From Pseudopithomyces maydicus (Eukaryota > Ascomycota > Dothideomycetes > Pleosporales > Didymosphaeriaceae), in the NCBI GenBank assembly GCA_026873275.1, contig JANTUC010000008.1:1899068-1963067 (forward strand): a stretch of 64,000 bases of DNA, written 5' to 3'. This document shows, piece by piece, positions 11,352 through 22,302 of this stretch. Under the pieces are notes generated by a model. It was not told where the DNA came from. It searched no databases and saw only the letters and a program-made list of their open reading frames with translations. Position numbers and translations under genes: made by a program. Numbering within the stretch: position 1 is the stretch's first letter; each line of letters begins with the position of its first letter.

Positions 11352-14300
11352 ATGTCAGAAGCAGTGAATGGACTTGTAGGTCTTGCAGCGTCAGTCGTGA
11401 CCTTCCTCGACGCAAGCTCCAAGATTCTCACGCTCCTTCATGAGTGCAAGGTTTCATCCAATAGCAACCGCTTTGAACGCCTCGAGCTTCAGCTGCCACT
11501 TGTATCCGAGACCTTCAAGAGTTTGCAGAAAGATATCAAAGATGGAAAAATCGATGGCCCTGCTGCTGATGCTCTCAAAGCTGCGACTGAAGGCTGTCTT
11601 CGTCAGGCCCTGGTCATTCAAGAACATTTGACAAGTGCTGTCAAGAGAACCACTCGCTCAAAAATGAAGTTGGTCTTCGGGGCGATGAAGAGAGTCTAAG
11701 AAGATAAGAAGGTCGTAGATGCGTGGAGAATCCTAGAAACCTACCAGGCGACCATCTCGGTTTACCTTGCTCGAGCACTTCAAATTGGGGAAAACTCAAG
11801 CTCAAAAGCAGCTTCAAAAATATCATGTCCTTCAATGTACCTTCCAATCGAGTTCGCGGTTTTGTTGGACGCCAGAACTTGCTTGGAGAACTGAAAGCCA
11901 CATTGTATTGCAGCCTAGCTAGCGGTAGCCGAGTAGCTGTAATCCACGATAAGTGTGCAATGGTCAAGATGGCCTGGATTCATGGGAAATCAAGCTGAAA
12001 CCTTTAGGTATGGGTGGGCAGGACAAAACCCAAGTTGCTCTTGAATTCTGTCACATGTCCATGCTTGATGCAGCATTCGAATACATTTATTGGATTGACT
12101 GCTCGACGAGTGATGCCCTCATACTGGACATCGAAAAACTAGCGAAAGAGCTCACGGCTGGAAAAGCGCAATTTCCGGATATCGAGACTACAATAAAATA
12201 TGTGCAACACACTCTTGCCAAGTCCACATTCTTATGATTGCTAGTGTTTGATAACCTCGACGACCCGAAGATCATCCAAAAGATGAACCAGTATGCACCT
12301 GAAACTATTTCGAACGGATCCATACTATACACAAGTCGGCATGCAGATGATGCAAGGCTTGGAACTCCTTTTCACCCCGAGGGATTATTGGAGGACGAGG
12401 CTGTTCAGTTGCTACTATCACACTCGCACGTAGATATGAATGAGGCAAACAAAAAACGGGCCATTGATATTGTGAAAGCACTTGGCTTTCTACCGTTGGC
12501 TATCGACCAAGCTAATTCTTACATTCATTCGAGACGGCTCCTCTTGGAAGACTTTCTCCCAACATATTCGAATCGAAAGAAAACGGTGCTTAGACATACA
12601 CCCAAGGTCTGGGAGTACAAAAGACAAGGAAAAGAAATTGACAACATATCTACAAATGCTTTCACAACTTGGGAGCTGTCTCTGACTTTGTTGCTCGAAG
12701 AACCGCATGGAGAAAACATCGCCCATTTGCTCACACTCTGCGCATTCTACGACAACCAAAGTCTTCATAGTGACTTGTTCAGTGCATATGTAGAATCAGC
12801 CAGAGGCTCTCCTAGTTGGACGAGCTGTGTGTGCACCAAAGCGAAGTGGGATGGATTCAAATTTCAAGACATCGTTGCTGATCTGCTTTCGCTTTCTCTG
12901 ATACAAGGAATGAATTTCTCACGGGGGAGGGTATACTTCACGCTTCATCCCCTCGTTAGGGACTGGATCTTGCTAAGAACACTCCTCCCGCAGTACGACA
13001 ATTATGCTTGCGAGGCCATTTTAGCATTGGGCCTGAATCTGGATCAGACTGACCTTGACAATATATCTCTATCTACCAGAAGGCGTATGATCTCCAATTT
13101 GGATAGCTGTATTGAAAATTCTGAACACATCTGCGCCAAATTGAGCGAATCAAGCTTGGAAGATATATGGTTATCACTGGAATGGTTCGCGAATTATTAT
13201 CTGAAATCTGGAAAGCTTGAACAAGCCAAGAATATCTATGAACTCTTGACAAGATCAAATGTACCCATCTCATACCGACAAGGCTCCGCATCTTTGAATC
13301 TTGCTGTTACATACGAGCATCTTGGATTGTACGAGAAAGCAAAATCTCTATATGAGATGGCTGTGGGCCAGAGGGAGCAACTACTGGGAAAAGATCACAT
13401 TGACACGCAATGGGCACTATACGGGCTAGCTTGCATACAGTATCGCCTGAAGAACTACCAGATTGCGTTAGATATCCTTGAATCTATCGTAAAATCACCC
13501 ACTCTTCAGCACGCCGATAAACGAGAAGACCTTGTGAAGGTATTCGGTCAGTTAGGGAATGTGTATCGCTGCGGAAAATTGCGTGATCTTGCCAGAAGAT
13601 GTTACGAAGTTGCTCTAGTGCAACAAGTTAGATCCCTTGGTCCGCGTCATCAGACTACCTTGATCACTTTGGAGGGCCTAGCTATTGTTTACAGAAACGA
13701 AGAGCGTGTAGACGAAGCAAACACTCTCTACGCACGTATTCTGTTCGATCTTGAGAAGAGCCTCGGCTGGGAACACCCGCGTACCTTGCGCTTGGCGTGT
13801 AATTACGGCATCGGACTGATTCATGGAGGGAAGCACGATGATGGAGTAAAGCTCCTGGAGAAGGCAACAGAAGGGTTCGAAAAACTGCTCGGTCATGCTC
13901 ATCCAGATGCGCTGTGGAGTAGGAGCCATCTTTCCGATGCGTTAATGATCCGCGAAAATACATTCAACCGTGACATTTTTCATTTTGGGTCCAAAGTGCA
14001 GCTTCATATATGCACATGAAGACTACACGGTTGAAAGGTTTACTGAAGGATGTCACGTCAACGACTGAATCGCAAAACTCGAACCAACAGACTGATTCTG
14101 GTAGCCATGAGATACCAGAACCTACATCGGAGGAAATCTGGCGTAAGGTTTGGGATAGGAAAGGAATTTTGGCGAAGCCTGAACCCGAATGGAAAGAGCT
14201 CAATGCAGTCTTCCATTTCACGGGAGCACGTGCTATACAAGCAGCTGCAGTCTACAGAGAACCTCCCCCGAATGATTATCCTGTGCTAGACCAGAACAGA

Positions 14301-15489
14301 GGAAAAGCGGAAATGATTCAACATATTTGTACCATTATAGGCCATACACAAGCGGATCTTCTAGTGACACTGGAACACCAATATGGCTTAGGACCCAATA
14401 AGTTTGATCAACGTGGTGAGACGCAACAGCACCGGGTAGCTAAATCTGGTGATCTGGATTCATTGAAGACACTGCTTGCACATGAAACCATCGAAGCCGA
14501 TATCCAGTCCAGCCGCCGCTGCATGACACCCCTAATGGTGGCCTGCCGTGATGGGCACAAACAAGTAGTGGTTGAATTGCTTGCACATGATCCTCCAGCG
14601 AATCCGGCAGCGCTTGATGACGACCAACACAGCGTTCTGATGTATGCCGTGGATAGACATTCCGGATCCTGCCCCAGCAAGCGTGATCCGGACACTCATG
14701 AAATTGTCAAGCTTCTCCTGGACACCGGAAAAGTGGATGTGAACTTTATTCAGCCTTCGCCATCGGCATTTTATGCTGATACCGCCCTTGGCGCCGCTTC
14801 GAGTCGTGGGGACATCGCCAGTGTGAATATCATGTTAGAGCATGGCGCACGCCGCACGGGATGATGTTAGGTCACCAGGAAGAAGGGAAACGGCGCTCTT
14901 GTGGGCACTACAACATGATCATGAGGAGATTGCTCGTCTGCTGATTAACAAAGCTGGAAGCGATGTGAGAGCTGTTACTGACAAAGGCTTTACCGCGCTC
15001 CATTTCACGAAGAGTGCTGAAATGTGTCGCATGTTACTCAAGCTTGGTGCTGGGGAAGACGGCAATCTCAACATCGCGACATCGAATCGTAAGGAGACCC
15101 CGTTGCATGCAGCCGCGACACAAGATGACGAGCATATCGCGCGAGTCTTAGTCGAAGCTGGAGCGGACAGAAGGGCAAAAAACACCGATGGATGCACGCC
15201 ATTTTTGCTCGCTGTACGAAGATCGAAGTTCAAGGTAGTGAAGATATTGTTGCAATTTGGGAACGAAATGATTGACGAGCCAGGGCTGGATGAGGAGACG
15301 GCATTGCAGTTAACATTCTTGCGTCATGATGTGGCGACATTGCGTATTTTGCTTGAAGCTGGTGCGGTTCCTCCAACAATGGACAAAGATTCGCTACTCC
15401 AACTGGAAAATGAAAATCGAGAGGTGGTCAGCGAAAAGAAGAAGCAGATGTTGGATTTGTTTACGCAATTCCAAAAGAACAGGCAATGA
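11352..15489 (+). pseudogene. Fungal NLR-type STAND gene relic: SesA-like / NB-ARC / TPR / ankyrin
   Basis: The start MSEAVNGLVGLAASVV and the following ~115 residues resemble the SesA-type N-terminal domain of fungal STAND proteins. An NB-ARC domain follows: FVGRQNLL, a Walker A region reading GMGGQDKTQ at about 12008-12035, Walker B LLVFDNLDD, a LGFLPLAID segment (GLPL-like) and LHPLVRDW (MHD-like). TPRs of the kinesin-light-chain type run to about 13960, then ankyrin repeats (for example TPLMVACRDGHKQVV) to 15489. Lesions: an in-frame TAA at 11697; a one-base frame change near 11815; an intron-like gap 11949-12007 whose donor reads ATAAGT; an in-frame TGA at 12235 just before Walker B; a frame change near 13976; and a frame change near 14850 at a 7-bp near-duplication. 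The Walker A carries Asp where Gly is expected. Such proteins act in non-self recognition and programmed cell death in fungi; this copy cannot make one. Confidence 0.8.
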
Positions 15490-15898
15490 GCACTGTAAGC
15501 CCTTGGTATTCTCCAGACCTACAGTAGTTATGTTATTTCACCATCTTTATTTATTCAGCTACTCTGCTGCTTCTTTTTCAACACTCAAACATGTTATTTC
15601 ACAGTTGTTGTTTCCAAGTGCTGAAAAAGCTAGGGAACACGATCCCTTTGCCTTGCTCTTAACCAAACTTCTGCTGAGCCTTGTGATATTTAATCGAGCC
15701 CAGTTAGTGGCAACGGAAGATCACGAGAAGTATCATCAATGTTACAACTAGGAGTAACCACGAAGAGGCTAACCTACAAGATCGGATATATTCATACAAG
15801 TAACCGTACCATGGTAATGGAACCGCTCAACCCAAGTTTGACTCGAACTAAAGAAAAAGGTATAAGACAAGAAAAAACCAGAACTGACCAACCTTCAT
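15490..15898. other. Short intergenic region
   Basis: Lies between the ankyrin end of the NLR relic and the stop codon of the GT69 gene. No gene is seen. Confidence 0.4.
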
Positions 15899-17385
15899 TC
15901 ATTCGTTATCATCTTCAACGAGCCCCTGGTTCCACGGGACCCACGTGTCCTTGTCTTCCCATGTAGGCTTGCACTTCACCTTTTCCGGTGGCTCTGTCTT
16001 CCATGTAATCTTTTCCACGTCGCTCTGGCACAAGTGGTCTGACACGCCACCCCGTTCTCTCCGCACTATCTCAAAGTGATCGTAGGAATACGCCGTATTG
16101 ATGCTCGGCACAACAGCAGTGCGTCCGAATCCATTGAGCCACAGGTCTTTAGCCAACAGCGTTGGTTCTCCCTGGAAGCACTCTTTCTGATCATACTCCA
16201 CGCCGCGGAACCGGATTGACCCATCCATGAAGGGCCCTGCTGCTAGTGCGACAATGCCATTCCAGCATGCGTACACCTGAACCGGTTGGAAGTCCCGGAA
16301 GCGCTTACTCGTAGGCTTGTCATCCCAGAACGCGACGTCTGAGAACTTCTCGTTGTTCTTGGAGCGCGCTCGCGCGCCATCCCACCATCCCTTGTAGAAA
16401 GAGTTGCCAGTCATTGACCGCGCTACCCATCCATCGTAGAACCGTGCCTGGCCCCCGGTCCCAGGTTATGATCCATTCCGCACGTCATGTATGCGCCTTG
16501 TGCGAACTGCTGGTGTACCAGTTCCAAGACGTCCTCCGTACATAGATATATATCGTTCGAAAAGATGATCGTGGTGTTCGGGGCGTATGACTTCGGCTGC
16601 TCATAGATGTCGCGCAGTGCGAGGTTGCGCAGTTCGGCGAGGAGTACGATGCGGTCGCCGTTCATCTGTGGGTGGATGTCGGAGTTCTGTAGAAAGTAGC
16701 GCACACCAAGCTTCTCGAGCTCGGGACCTAAGGATCTTAAGATCTCGTAAGTACCGTCGGTGGAACGACCCTCCACTATCGACAGGACACAGTTGTGAGG
16801 CCCGAGGAATTTCATCGCCTCGATAAGACTGCCGAGGAGTTGTGGTAGGACATCGGCAATTTGATGCAGATCAAGCGCGAAGAAGTATCTGGGAAGAACG
16901 GCTCCATCAGCTGTCAAGTGCGGTTTGCGGAGGTAAGCGTATCGCTTCTTGCTCACAGCAGTGAGCGACAGGCAGTCGAACCTGCGAAAGCGTTGGTTGT
17001 TTGGATCCAGAATAGCCGCTACATATTTCTGCGCATCACGAAGACGTTTCTTGTCACCTCTCCTCGGTGGCAGTATGGGCGTAGGTGACTGCTCTGTCTT
17101 GTTCCATTTCTGTGAGAAGTCGTCCGGGAAATAATTTCCCGTCTCATTCGAGTGAGCAGATGAGGGGCACCACTCTTTTGGCTTTGATGGGTCTTGGGAA
17201 CCAGGAAGGGGTAGGTTGAGGCCTTCGAGGGTTCGTCGGACGCCGTCGTGGTGTGTTGTGAGCAAGGAGAAGACAAGGAGAAAGGTGAAAACGCTAACAG
17301 CCAACAAGCCCAGGCGACTGAACGGGCGGTTTGACACTACCAGTGGCAACAGTTTGTTTTGTCCACTGTGCAAGAGACGCAACAT
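15899..17385 (-). CDS. GT69 alpha-1,3-mannosyltransferase-like (CAP59/CMT1 family), one frameshift
   Basis: Two adjacent frames encode one type II membrane glycosyltransferase. The first (17385 down to about 16452) has a short cytosolic tail, a membrane anchor at residues 24-43, then RYFFALDLHQIADVLPQL, SIVEGRSTDGTYEIL and IFSNDIYLCTEDVLEL, typical of the Cryptococcus CAP59/CMT1 family. The second frame (about 16450 to 15899) continues the same domain from FYDGWVARS through NSFYKGWW and ends normally. The switch falls at the five-base C run at 16452-16456 (G run on the coding strand) and is exactly one base, so it is either a homopolymer assembly error or a recent frameshift. The intact family transfers mannose in the Golgi for wall or capsule glycans. 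It is head-to-head with a GT62 gene. Confidence 0.8.
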
Positions 17386-18447
17386 GGCTTAGTAAAGCAA
17401 GGATACCAGGAGCGGCAGAAGCGTCCAAAATATAGCGGTAGAAGAGCAGACAATTCAAGACTGCCTGGACCAGACCCCTCTAGGCAAACGCGCCCTATTC
17501 CTGGATGGCGCATGCATGAGTTGAGCGAGACCCTGGATTGTGGGATTTGGGTCCATCCTAGTCATTCGTTGGCCGTTACGCACAGATGATTTGCGTCGCG
17601 GCCGATGCATCAAATAGCGCCCGGACAATACGCGGTGCCCAACTCTAGGTAGCTTGGGCAGCGTATTTTGGGTCTACGGTATGTACATACTACCGCGATC
17701 TGCGGCATATGGAGACAGGTTAGACCAGTGATCAGAAGTCACTTTAAGCATATGAGGCCATCCGTACGCCCTTGCGCCCAGGTACGCCCGAGTGGAGTTG
17801 TCGAATTGATCGTCGCCTTTACCAAACAGGTCATAGTAACAGAAAAAACCGCCAAGCAAGGGGGCAGTTGACAGTGTTCTAGAACACCACAGGCACTCGA
17901 GCAATTAGCGCCGGAAAATGGTTGCGCCACCCATGTGCTCCAATCACGAGATAATGTTATTGCGCAGACATGATGGTAGTAGCTCACCTAAGCTTAGTTT
18001 CAGCCTTGGATTGTCTTGTGCTGAAGAAGCATCAATCCTTCTTATCTGCAATTACGAGGCCCTCAAGGAACACGGGGGCGGCTGCGCCTCTAAGAACTCC
18101 AAATTCATCACCATGGCGCGGCACCGCGTACAATTTCCAACCTCGGGGAGAACTAACTAACCGAGGTCGCGCGAGAGGCATTTTTGGCTTAAACTCTCTG
18201 TAGCTCGAAGCAATTGCCAAGATCTGCGGTGCTCATTTTGTAAGCAGTCAAATGCCGCGTTCATCAGTCTGTGCTTGCCCTGAAACCCACAACGGCGGCA
18301 CTACATCAGATCCCTGAAGCCCTCCGCACCCTTCTCCCTTGCGCCTCTCGCGCTAGGGCTCCAGCATCGTTCTTCGCACCGACTTGATTGCGATCGTGAT
18401 ACTAAATCACATGCCAGTCCACTAGCCCTGACATCGTTCGTGACAAG
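17386..18447. promoter_or_regulatory. Divergent promoter region between GT69 and GT62
   Basis: A 1.06-kb interval between two divergently transcribed glycosyltransferase genes. It must hold both promoters. No open frame here is convincing and no specific binding site was recognised. Confidence 0.45.
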
Positions 18448-19548
18448 ATGGTCAACCCAACTCTCCTTCGGCTACTAGGCCTTTTCACAGTTGTCCCTAT
18501 CTTTCTCTCCTTACTACTGCTTTTCAATCCTCACGAACGGTCCTTTGACGGCAAGCATCTCTGGTCTTGCGTGTCAAACACTTCGCCATATTATGGGGAC
18601 CAACCATCGGTCAGAACTAAGAACGACCACGGACTGAAGACTATTGAAGCCCAACTGCCCGATGGCACCCTCCGCTTCACGCGCGTCAATCCCGCACACA
18701 CGCCATCGACCCTGGTGCTTGTACTCACGCGCGATGCAGGTTCCTGGTCTCGAGACTACAAGTCTGAGCCGCGCTCGGTGCACGATTTCCTCCAGCTCCT
18801 GAATAGTACGAAACTCTCGTTGCCCGATGTCGCATTAGGCATCATGACTGCGTCGAAAGACGAGTTCAAAGCAACCAAGAATGCAGTACAAGATTCTCCT
18901 CTCGGCAGAGTCACCATTATTCATCGCGAAGACACTGGCAGCGGTTTCAAATATAGCGACCGACACAAGCCAGAGGTACAGGATCAGCGACGTGCGCTGT
19001 TGGCCCGTCTACGAAACTACCTGATGAACGGTGCAATTCAAGACGAGAAGCACATCCTCTGGATTGATGCTGACGTGGTCGAGTTCTCGCCCGATATCAC
19101 GCAGACGATGCTGAAGCATGCGGAATCGCGTGCCGATGTCGGTATTTTGACTGCCCGTTGCGAACGGGACACTCTGTACAATTACGACATGAACGCCTGG
19201 AAGGTGGAATCTGGAGTACTGGACACCGCCATCGGTGCAGAGAGAAGTCAGCAGCAGAATAGGCTGGAACACAGCAAAACCTGGGTGCCGGACCTGATCA
19301 AAGATACTGGCGACAAGGATCTCGTGCCTCTCGATAGTGTCGGTGGCACCCTACTCTACATTCGAGCGGATCTGGTGAGAGAAGGATTGATATTCCCGTG
19401 GTGGGGTGTGGTAGGCGCTGGCTGGGAGCGCGAAGGATACGTCGGTCTCGAGACTGAAGGGTTATGCTACCTCAGTGCAAGAATGGAGGGCGGCGGCTGT
19501 TTCGTACTTGGTGGTAGCCACAAGACGCGACATGCGGATCAAGGATGA
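18448..19548 (+). CDS. GT62 mannosyltransferase (Anp1/Mnn9/Van1 family)
   Basis: A single-exon 366-aa type II membrane protein. It has a short N-terminal tail, a hydrophobic anchor at residues 7-26 and a lumenal catalytic domain. The segment RRALLARLRNYL followed by HILWIDADVVEF (DxD motif D207/D209) and the later GGTLLYIRADLVREGL and ETEGLCYLSARM are the conserved blocks of the Anp1 family. Yeast members build the alpha-1,6-mannan backbone of N-glycans in the cis-Golgi; filamentous fungi have three or more paralogues. Which paralogue this is cannot be told, and it is shorter in the stem than Mnn9. The gene is intact. It is divergent from the GT69 gene and its stop lies 31 bases from the stop of the convergent lipocalin-like gene. 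Confidence 0.88.
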   Translation: MVNPTLLRLLGLFTVVPIFLSLLLLFNPHERSFDGKHLWSCVSNTSPYYGDQPSVRTKNDHGLKTIEAQLPDGTLRFTRVNPAHTPSTLVLVLTRDAGSWSRDYKSEPRSVHDFLQLLNSTKLSLPDVALGIMTASKDEFKATKNAVQDSPLGRVTIIHREDTGSGFKYSDRHKPEVQDQRRALLARLRNYLMNGAIQDEKHILWIDADVVEFSPDITQTMLKHAESRADVGILTARCERDTLYNYDMNAWKVESGVLDTAIGAERSQQQNRLEHSKTWVPDLIKDTGDKDLVPLDSVGGTLLYIRADLVREGLIFPWWGVVGAGWEREGYVGLETEGLCYLSARMEGGGCFVLGGSHKTRHADQG

Positions 19549-19579
19549 ATAAGAGAAACACTGCCCAAGAGAAAGATAA

Positions 19580-20119
19580 TCATCCTTCGAAGTCGTATAC
19601 CATTTTTACCCGCAATTTCCGCCCTCGATCGTTCTTCACCCATGCACGTCGCGTGTGCTTCCTCTCGTCTCCGACCATTTCGAAGCCCCAGAGATGCTTC
19701 GCTTCCCATTTGCCGTCCTCTGCTTTTCCCTCGGCATAAATCAGCTTTCCTTCGCTATCGCCTTCAATCCATGCGCCTTCGCCAATACCCAAATTGATCG
19801 CTTCGCTCGCATCAATCCATCGACAACGACCTTGTACGTTCCCAAATAGAGGGTCTTCATTGTTTTGCCATTCCCAATTCAAGACGTACTTTTCGGTTGT
19901 ACCTGGAAATTTGCTAGCAACAACCGACTGTGCAGCTTCTATATGGTGTGCGTCTGGCTGGGTGATAGTTTGGTGAATAGAGGCCACCGAGGCCGCTTTG
20001 CGTATAACCATGCCGATGCCCTGGATCGCCAGGATGGAAGTAAAATCGTCCGAAGAATCTTTATTGAGTTTCCACTGCCCATCCAGTGTTTGGAGTGTTT
20101 TGGAAGGCGGTGCAGCCAT
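19580..20119 (-). CDS. Conserved fungal lipocalin-like protein, function unknown
   Basis: An intact 179-aa single-exon protein without a signal peptide. It opens with a short helix, then DGQWKLNKDSSDDF, IRKAASVASIHQTI, YVLNWEWQNNEDPLFG and HTRRAWVKNDRGRKL. The alternating strands fit a small lipocalin or fatty-acid-binding-like barrel as seen in a group of uncharacterised fungal proteins. The fold is inferred from pattern only. No ligand or pathway can be named. It converges with the GT62 gene, with 31 bases between stop codons, so the two transcripts probably overlap at their 3' ends. Confidence 0.7.
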   Translation of the reverse strand: MAAPPSKTLQTLDGQWKLNKDSSDDFTSILAIQGIGMVIRKAASVASIHQTITQPDAHHIEAAQSVVASKFPGTTEKYVLNWEWQNNEDPLFGNVQGRCRWIDASEAINLGIGEGAWIEGDSEGKLIYAEGKAEDGKWEAKHLWGFEMVGDERKHTRRAWVKNDRGRKLRVKMVYDFEG

Positions 20120-20753
20120 GTCAGCTAGGATGTTAGGCTGACCGCAGGGTGGCGAACGGACTCTGACTGGTAATTTAGCCCCGTGGAATTAGGCTACAAA
20201 TAGCTGAAACCAAAGTCGGATATCGCAAACTTTAGAAGTCTCAACATCGTGTATTTGTACCTTGCGCAAAGGCATTCTAAAGGTCATGACGTCATGGCAC
20301 CAAAGTGTGTCTAGCGATTCTAGCGACTGCGTTGACGTTAGGACTAACCTGACCAAGTCATAGCAATATTAGTTAAACACCAGTCTAGATGATATACAAC
20401 AGAATCAAAAAATAGACAAGAGCGCGCAATAGAAGAATATGCAAAATAAAAGTTCGTGTTGAGGAACAGCAAGTACTTGAGTAGGTACTGTTGATTGTGA
20501 TTTCCCAAAAGTGACGACTTAGGCCTCTTAGTAATAATGTATAAAAGCAAATAGAAAGAAGGTGGGGCCTTGTTAGTTGCTTTTTGGCTGTGATATCTGC
20601 CGGAAACGGAAGCGTATTATGGGGAGCTGATGGTACTGTACGTTTTCTTTGTTTAGACTTCAGGTCATACCTTTTGCATCCCGCTTAACTTCTTTTCCAA
20701 ACCATAATTCATCCACCATAAAATACTGCGGCCTCCAAAGGAAGACTCTAGCA
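20120..20753. other. Intergenic region
   Basis: Upstream regions of the lipocalin-like gene (minus) and the small membrane protein (plus). No gene is seen. Confidence 0.4.
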
Positions 20754-21272
20754 ATGTCTCGCGTACCTGAGTTACTCTCGAATATAACAACGGCATTCAA
20801 ATACTGGTATAGCCCCCCGCCCGTCGTAAAGCCAGATCGCCTGCAAGACGTCATAGTCAGATGGACCTTAGGACTTTTCGGATACGATGCCACCTACCGG
20901 CAAAAACCTGTCGAGATTCCCACATTCATTACGGGCTTCCCATACGTTGCCCCTATATTGGCCGAACCATCTGACGGTTTTCCATATACCTTTCTTCCCA
21001 CCGAGGGCGACTCAGAAATTGTCATTCTGTTAAAATGGTTGGCGATCGTCTTGTTAATACTAAGAGCAGCTCGCTTCTTGTTCTTAGTTGCTCTTTTTAT
21101 CACAATGTCCGTCAACTCGATGATCTTGACTATTAGTACAGAATGGCACAATTTGTGCGTCTCTACATGGTACGGGCTTGGTGGTTGGCGGTCATGGCGC
21201 AGATACTACTGGTCGCCTGCTGGTTTTGATACCACGCCGATCATGCACAGGAGGACAAGCTCTTTGGGATAA
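20754..21272 (+). CDS. Hypothetical small membrane protein
   Basis: The ATG at 20754 (MSRVPELLSN) opens a 172-aa frame. An in-frame ATG at 20649 is possible, but the residues it adds look like leader sequence. The protein has a soluble N-terminal ~85 residues, a long hydrophobic stretch (about residues 90-125, IVILLKWLAIVLLILRAARF and onward) that could form one or two membrane segments, and a Trp/Arg-rich C-terminus (GGWRSWRRYYWS). No family is recognised. Support is the intact frame, non-repetitive sequence and a plausible membrane topology. Confidence 0.45.
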   Translation: MSRVPELLSNITTAFKYWYSPPPVVKPDRLQDVIVRWTLGLFGYDATYRQKPVEIPTFITGFPYVAPILAEPSDGFPYTFLPTEGDSEIVILLKWLAIVLLILRAARFLFLVALFITMSVNSMILTISTEWHNLCVSTWYGLGGWRSWRRYYWSPAGFDTTPIMHRRTSSLG

Positions 21273-22302
21273 TTAAGATAAGCGCTGGGTGGGTCGGAGG
21301 AGAAGTACAGAGAGTAGAGAAGAATTCGAAAGGCGACGGAAGGCTGATTGATATGTTCTGGGTCTCATGGAATGGAAAGTGCGGGTTTATTGTATGGGAT
21401 TGATATCTCTTTTGGCGTCTTAGTTTCGTATTTAAGATTGGGCAGTGCAGAACCGTAATGGTGATATTAGGTAGAGTGTGTGAGCAATGCGTCTTACAAA
21501 CCCACACAAGGTCTTCCTTGAGCTATATCCAGAAGAAAATCCATAGGAGAAAGACACAATTGCAAAGCTATGAGAGATAGAATCCCATGAAAACAGTATT
21601 CGTATTTTGAGCACAGGGACACTGAAGCTATGGGCAACCAATGGATATCTTTGAACGTTAAACAATCTCTCGGGTACTTCGGTACTCATGGATTACAATC
21701 CTGCTTTCAAATAGCTGGAGACAGGGTATTGTCTTTCGAGTGTGGGATGTCCTACCGCGTCCTGCAAAAGATGCGCTAAAAACTGTATTGCAGCTTTGAA
21801 TGAAAATATTCCACGCAAATCTGGTTCGTTGGTGCAGATAATGCCTTACCGCCAAACCTGTGAGCACAAGATTCAGTTCGCTTGCGCCTCCACCCCTACA
21901 TTTGGTAAAGAATAAAATCCGGAAAACATCATATATAAAATCAATAGAGATCATCCTTCATGAAAATTGGATTCAAGAGGCATACGTTGCGCACATGCGA
22001 AATTCATTGCACAAATATTGTGTAATGACAAAAGACAAGTGCCACAGTCTTTGCAGAGGGGTTCCAGACGGTATTACACAGTATGCAAGGTATGGTATTG
22101 CAGACAATTGTACTACAAACATGGATATATATGTACATGTATGAAGGTTAAGCGCCAAATTGATCCCCAAGTGATCAATATATACATGCTTCTTCGTGAA
22201 GCCTAACAACAGGAGCGTTCAAGATTTCGTGCACAAGCACGGGGACTCAATCGAGTTTCCAGGATGTTGCGAACCGTTTTGCAGCTAGATGGACAAGGAA
22301 CT
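21273..22302. other. 1-kb intergenic region
   Basis: Lies between the small membrane protein and the 3' end of the pectate lyase gene. No gene is seen on either strand. Confidence 0.4.

Noticed and set aside
16587..17088. Arg/Ser-rich plus-strand frames across the GT69 gene
   Set aside because: They are antisense to conserved glycosyltransferase motifs.
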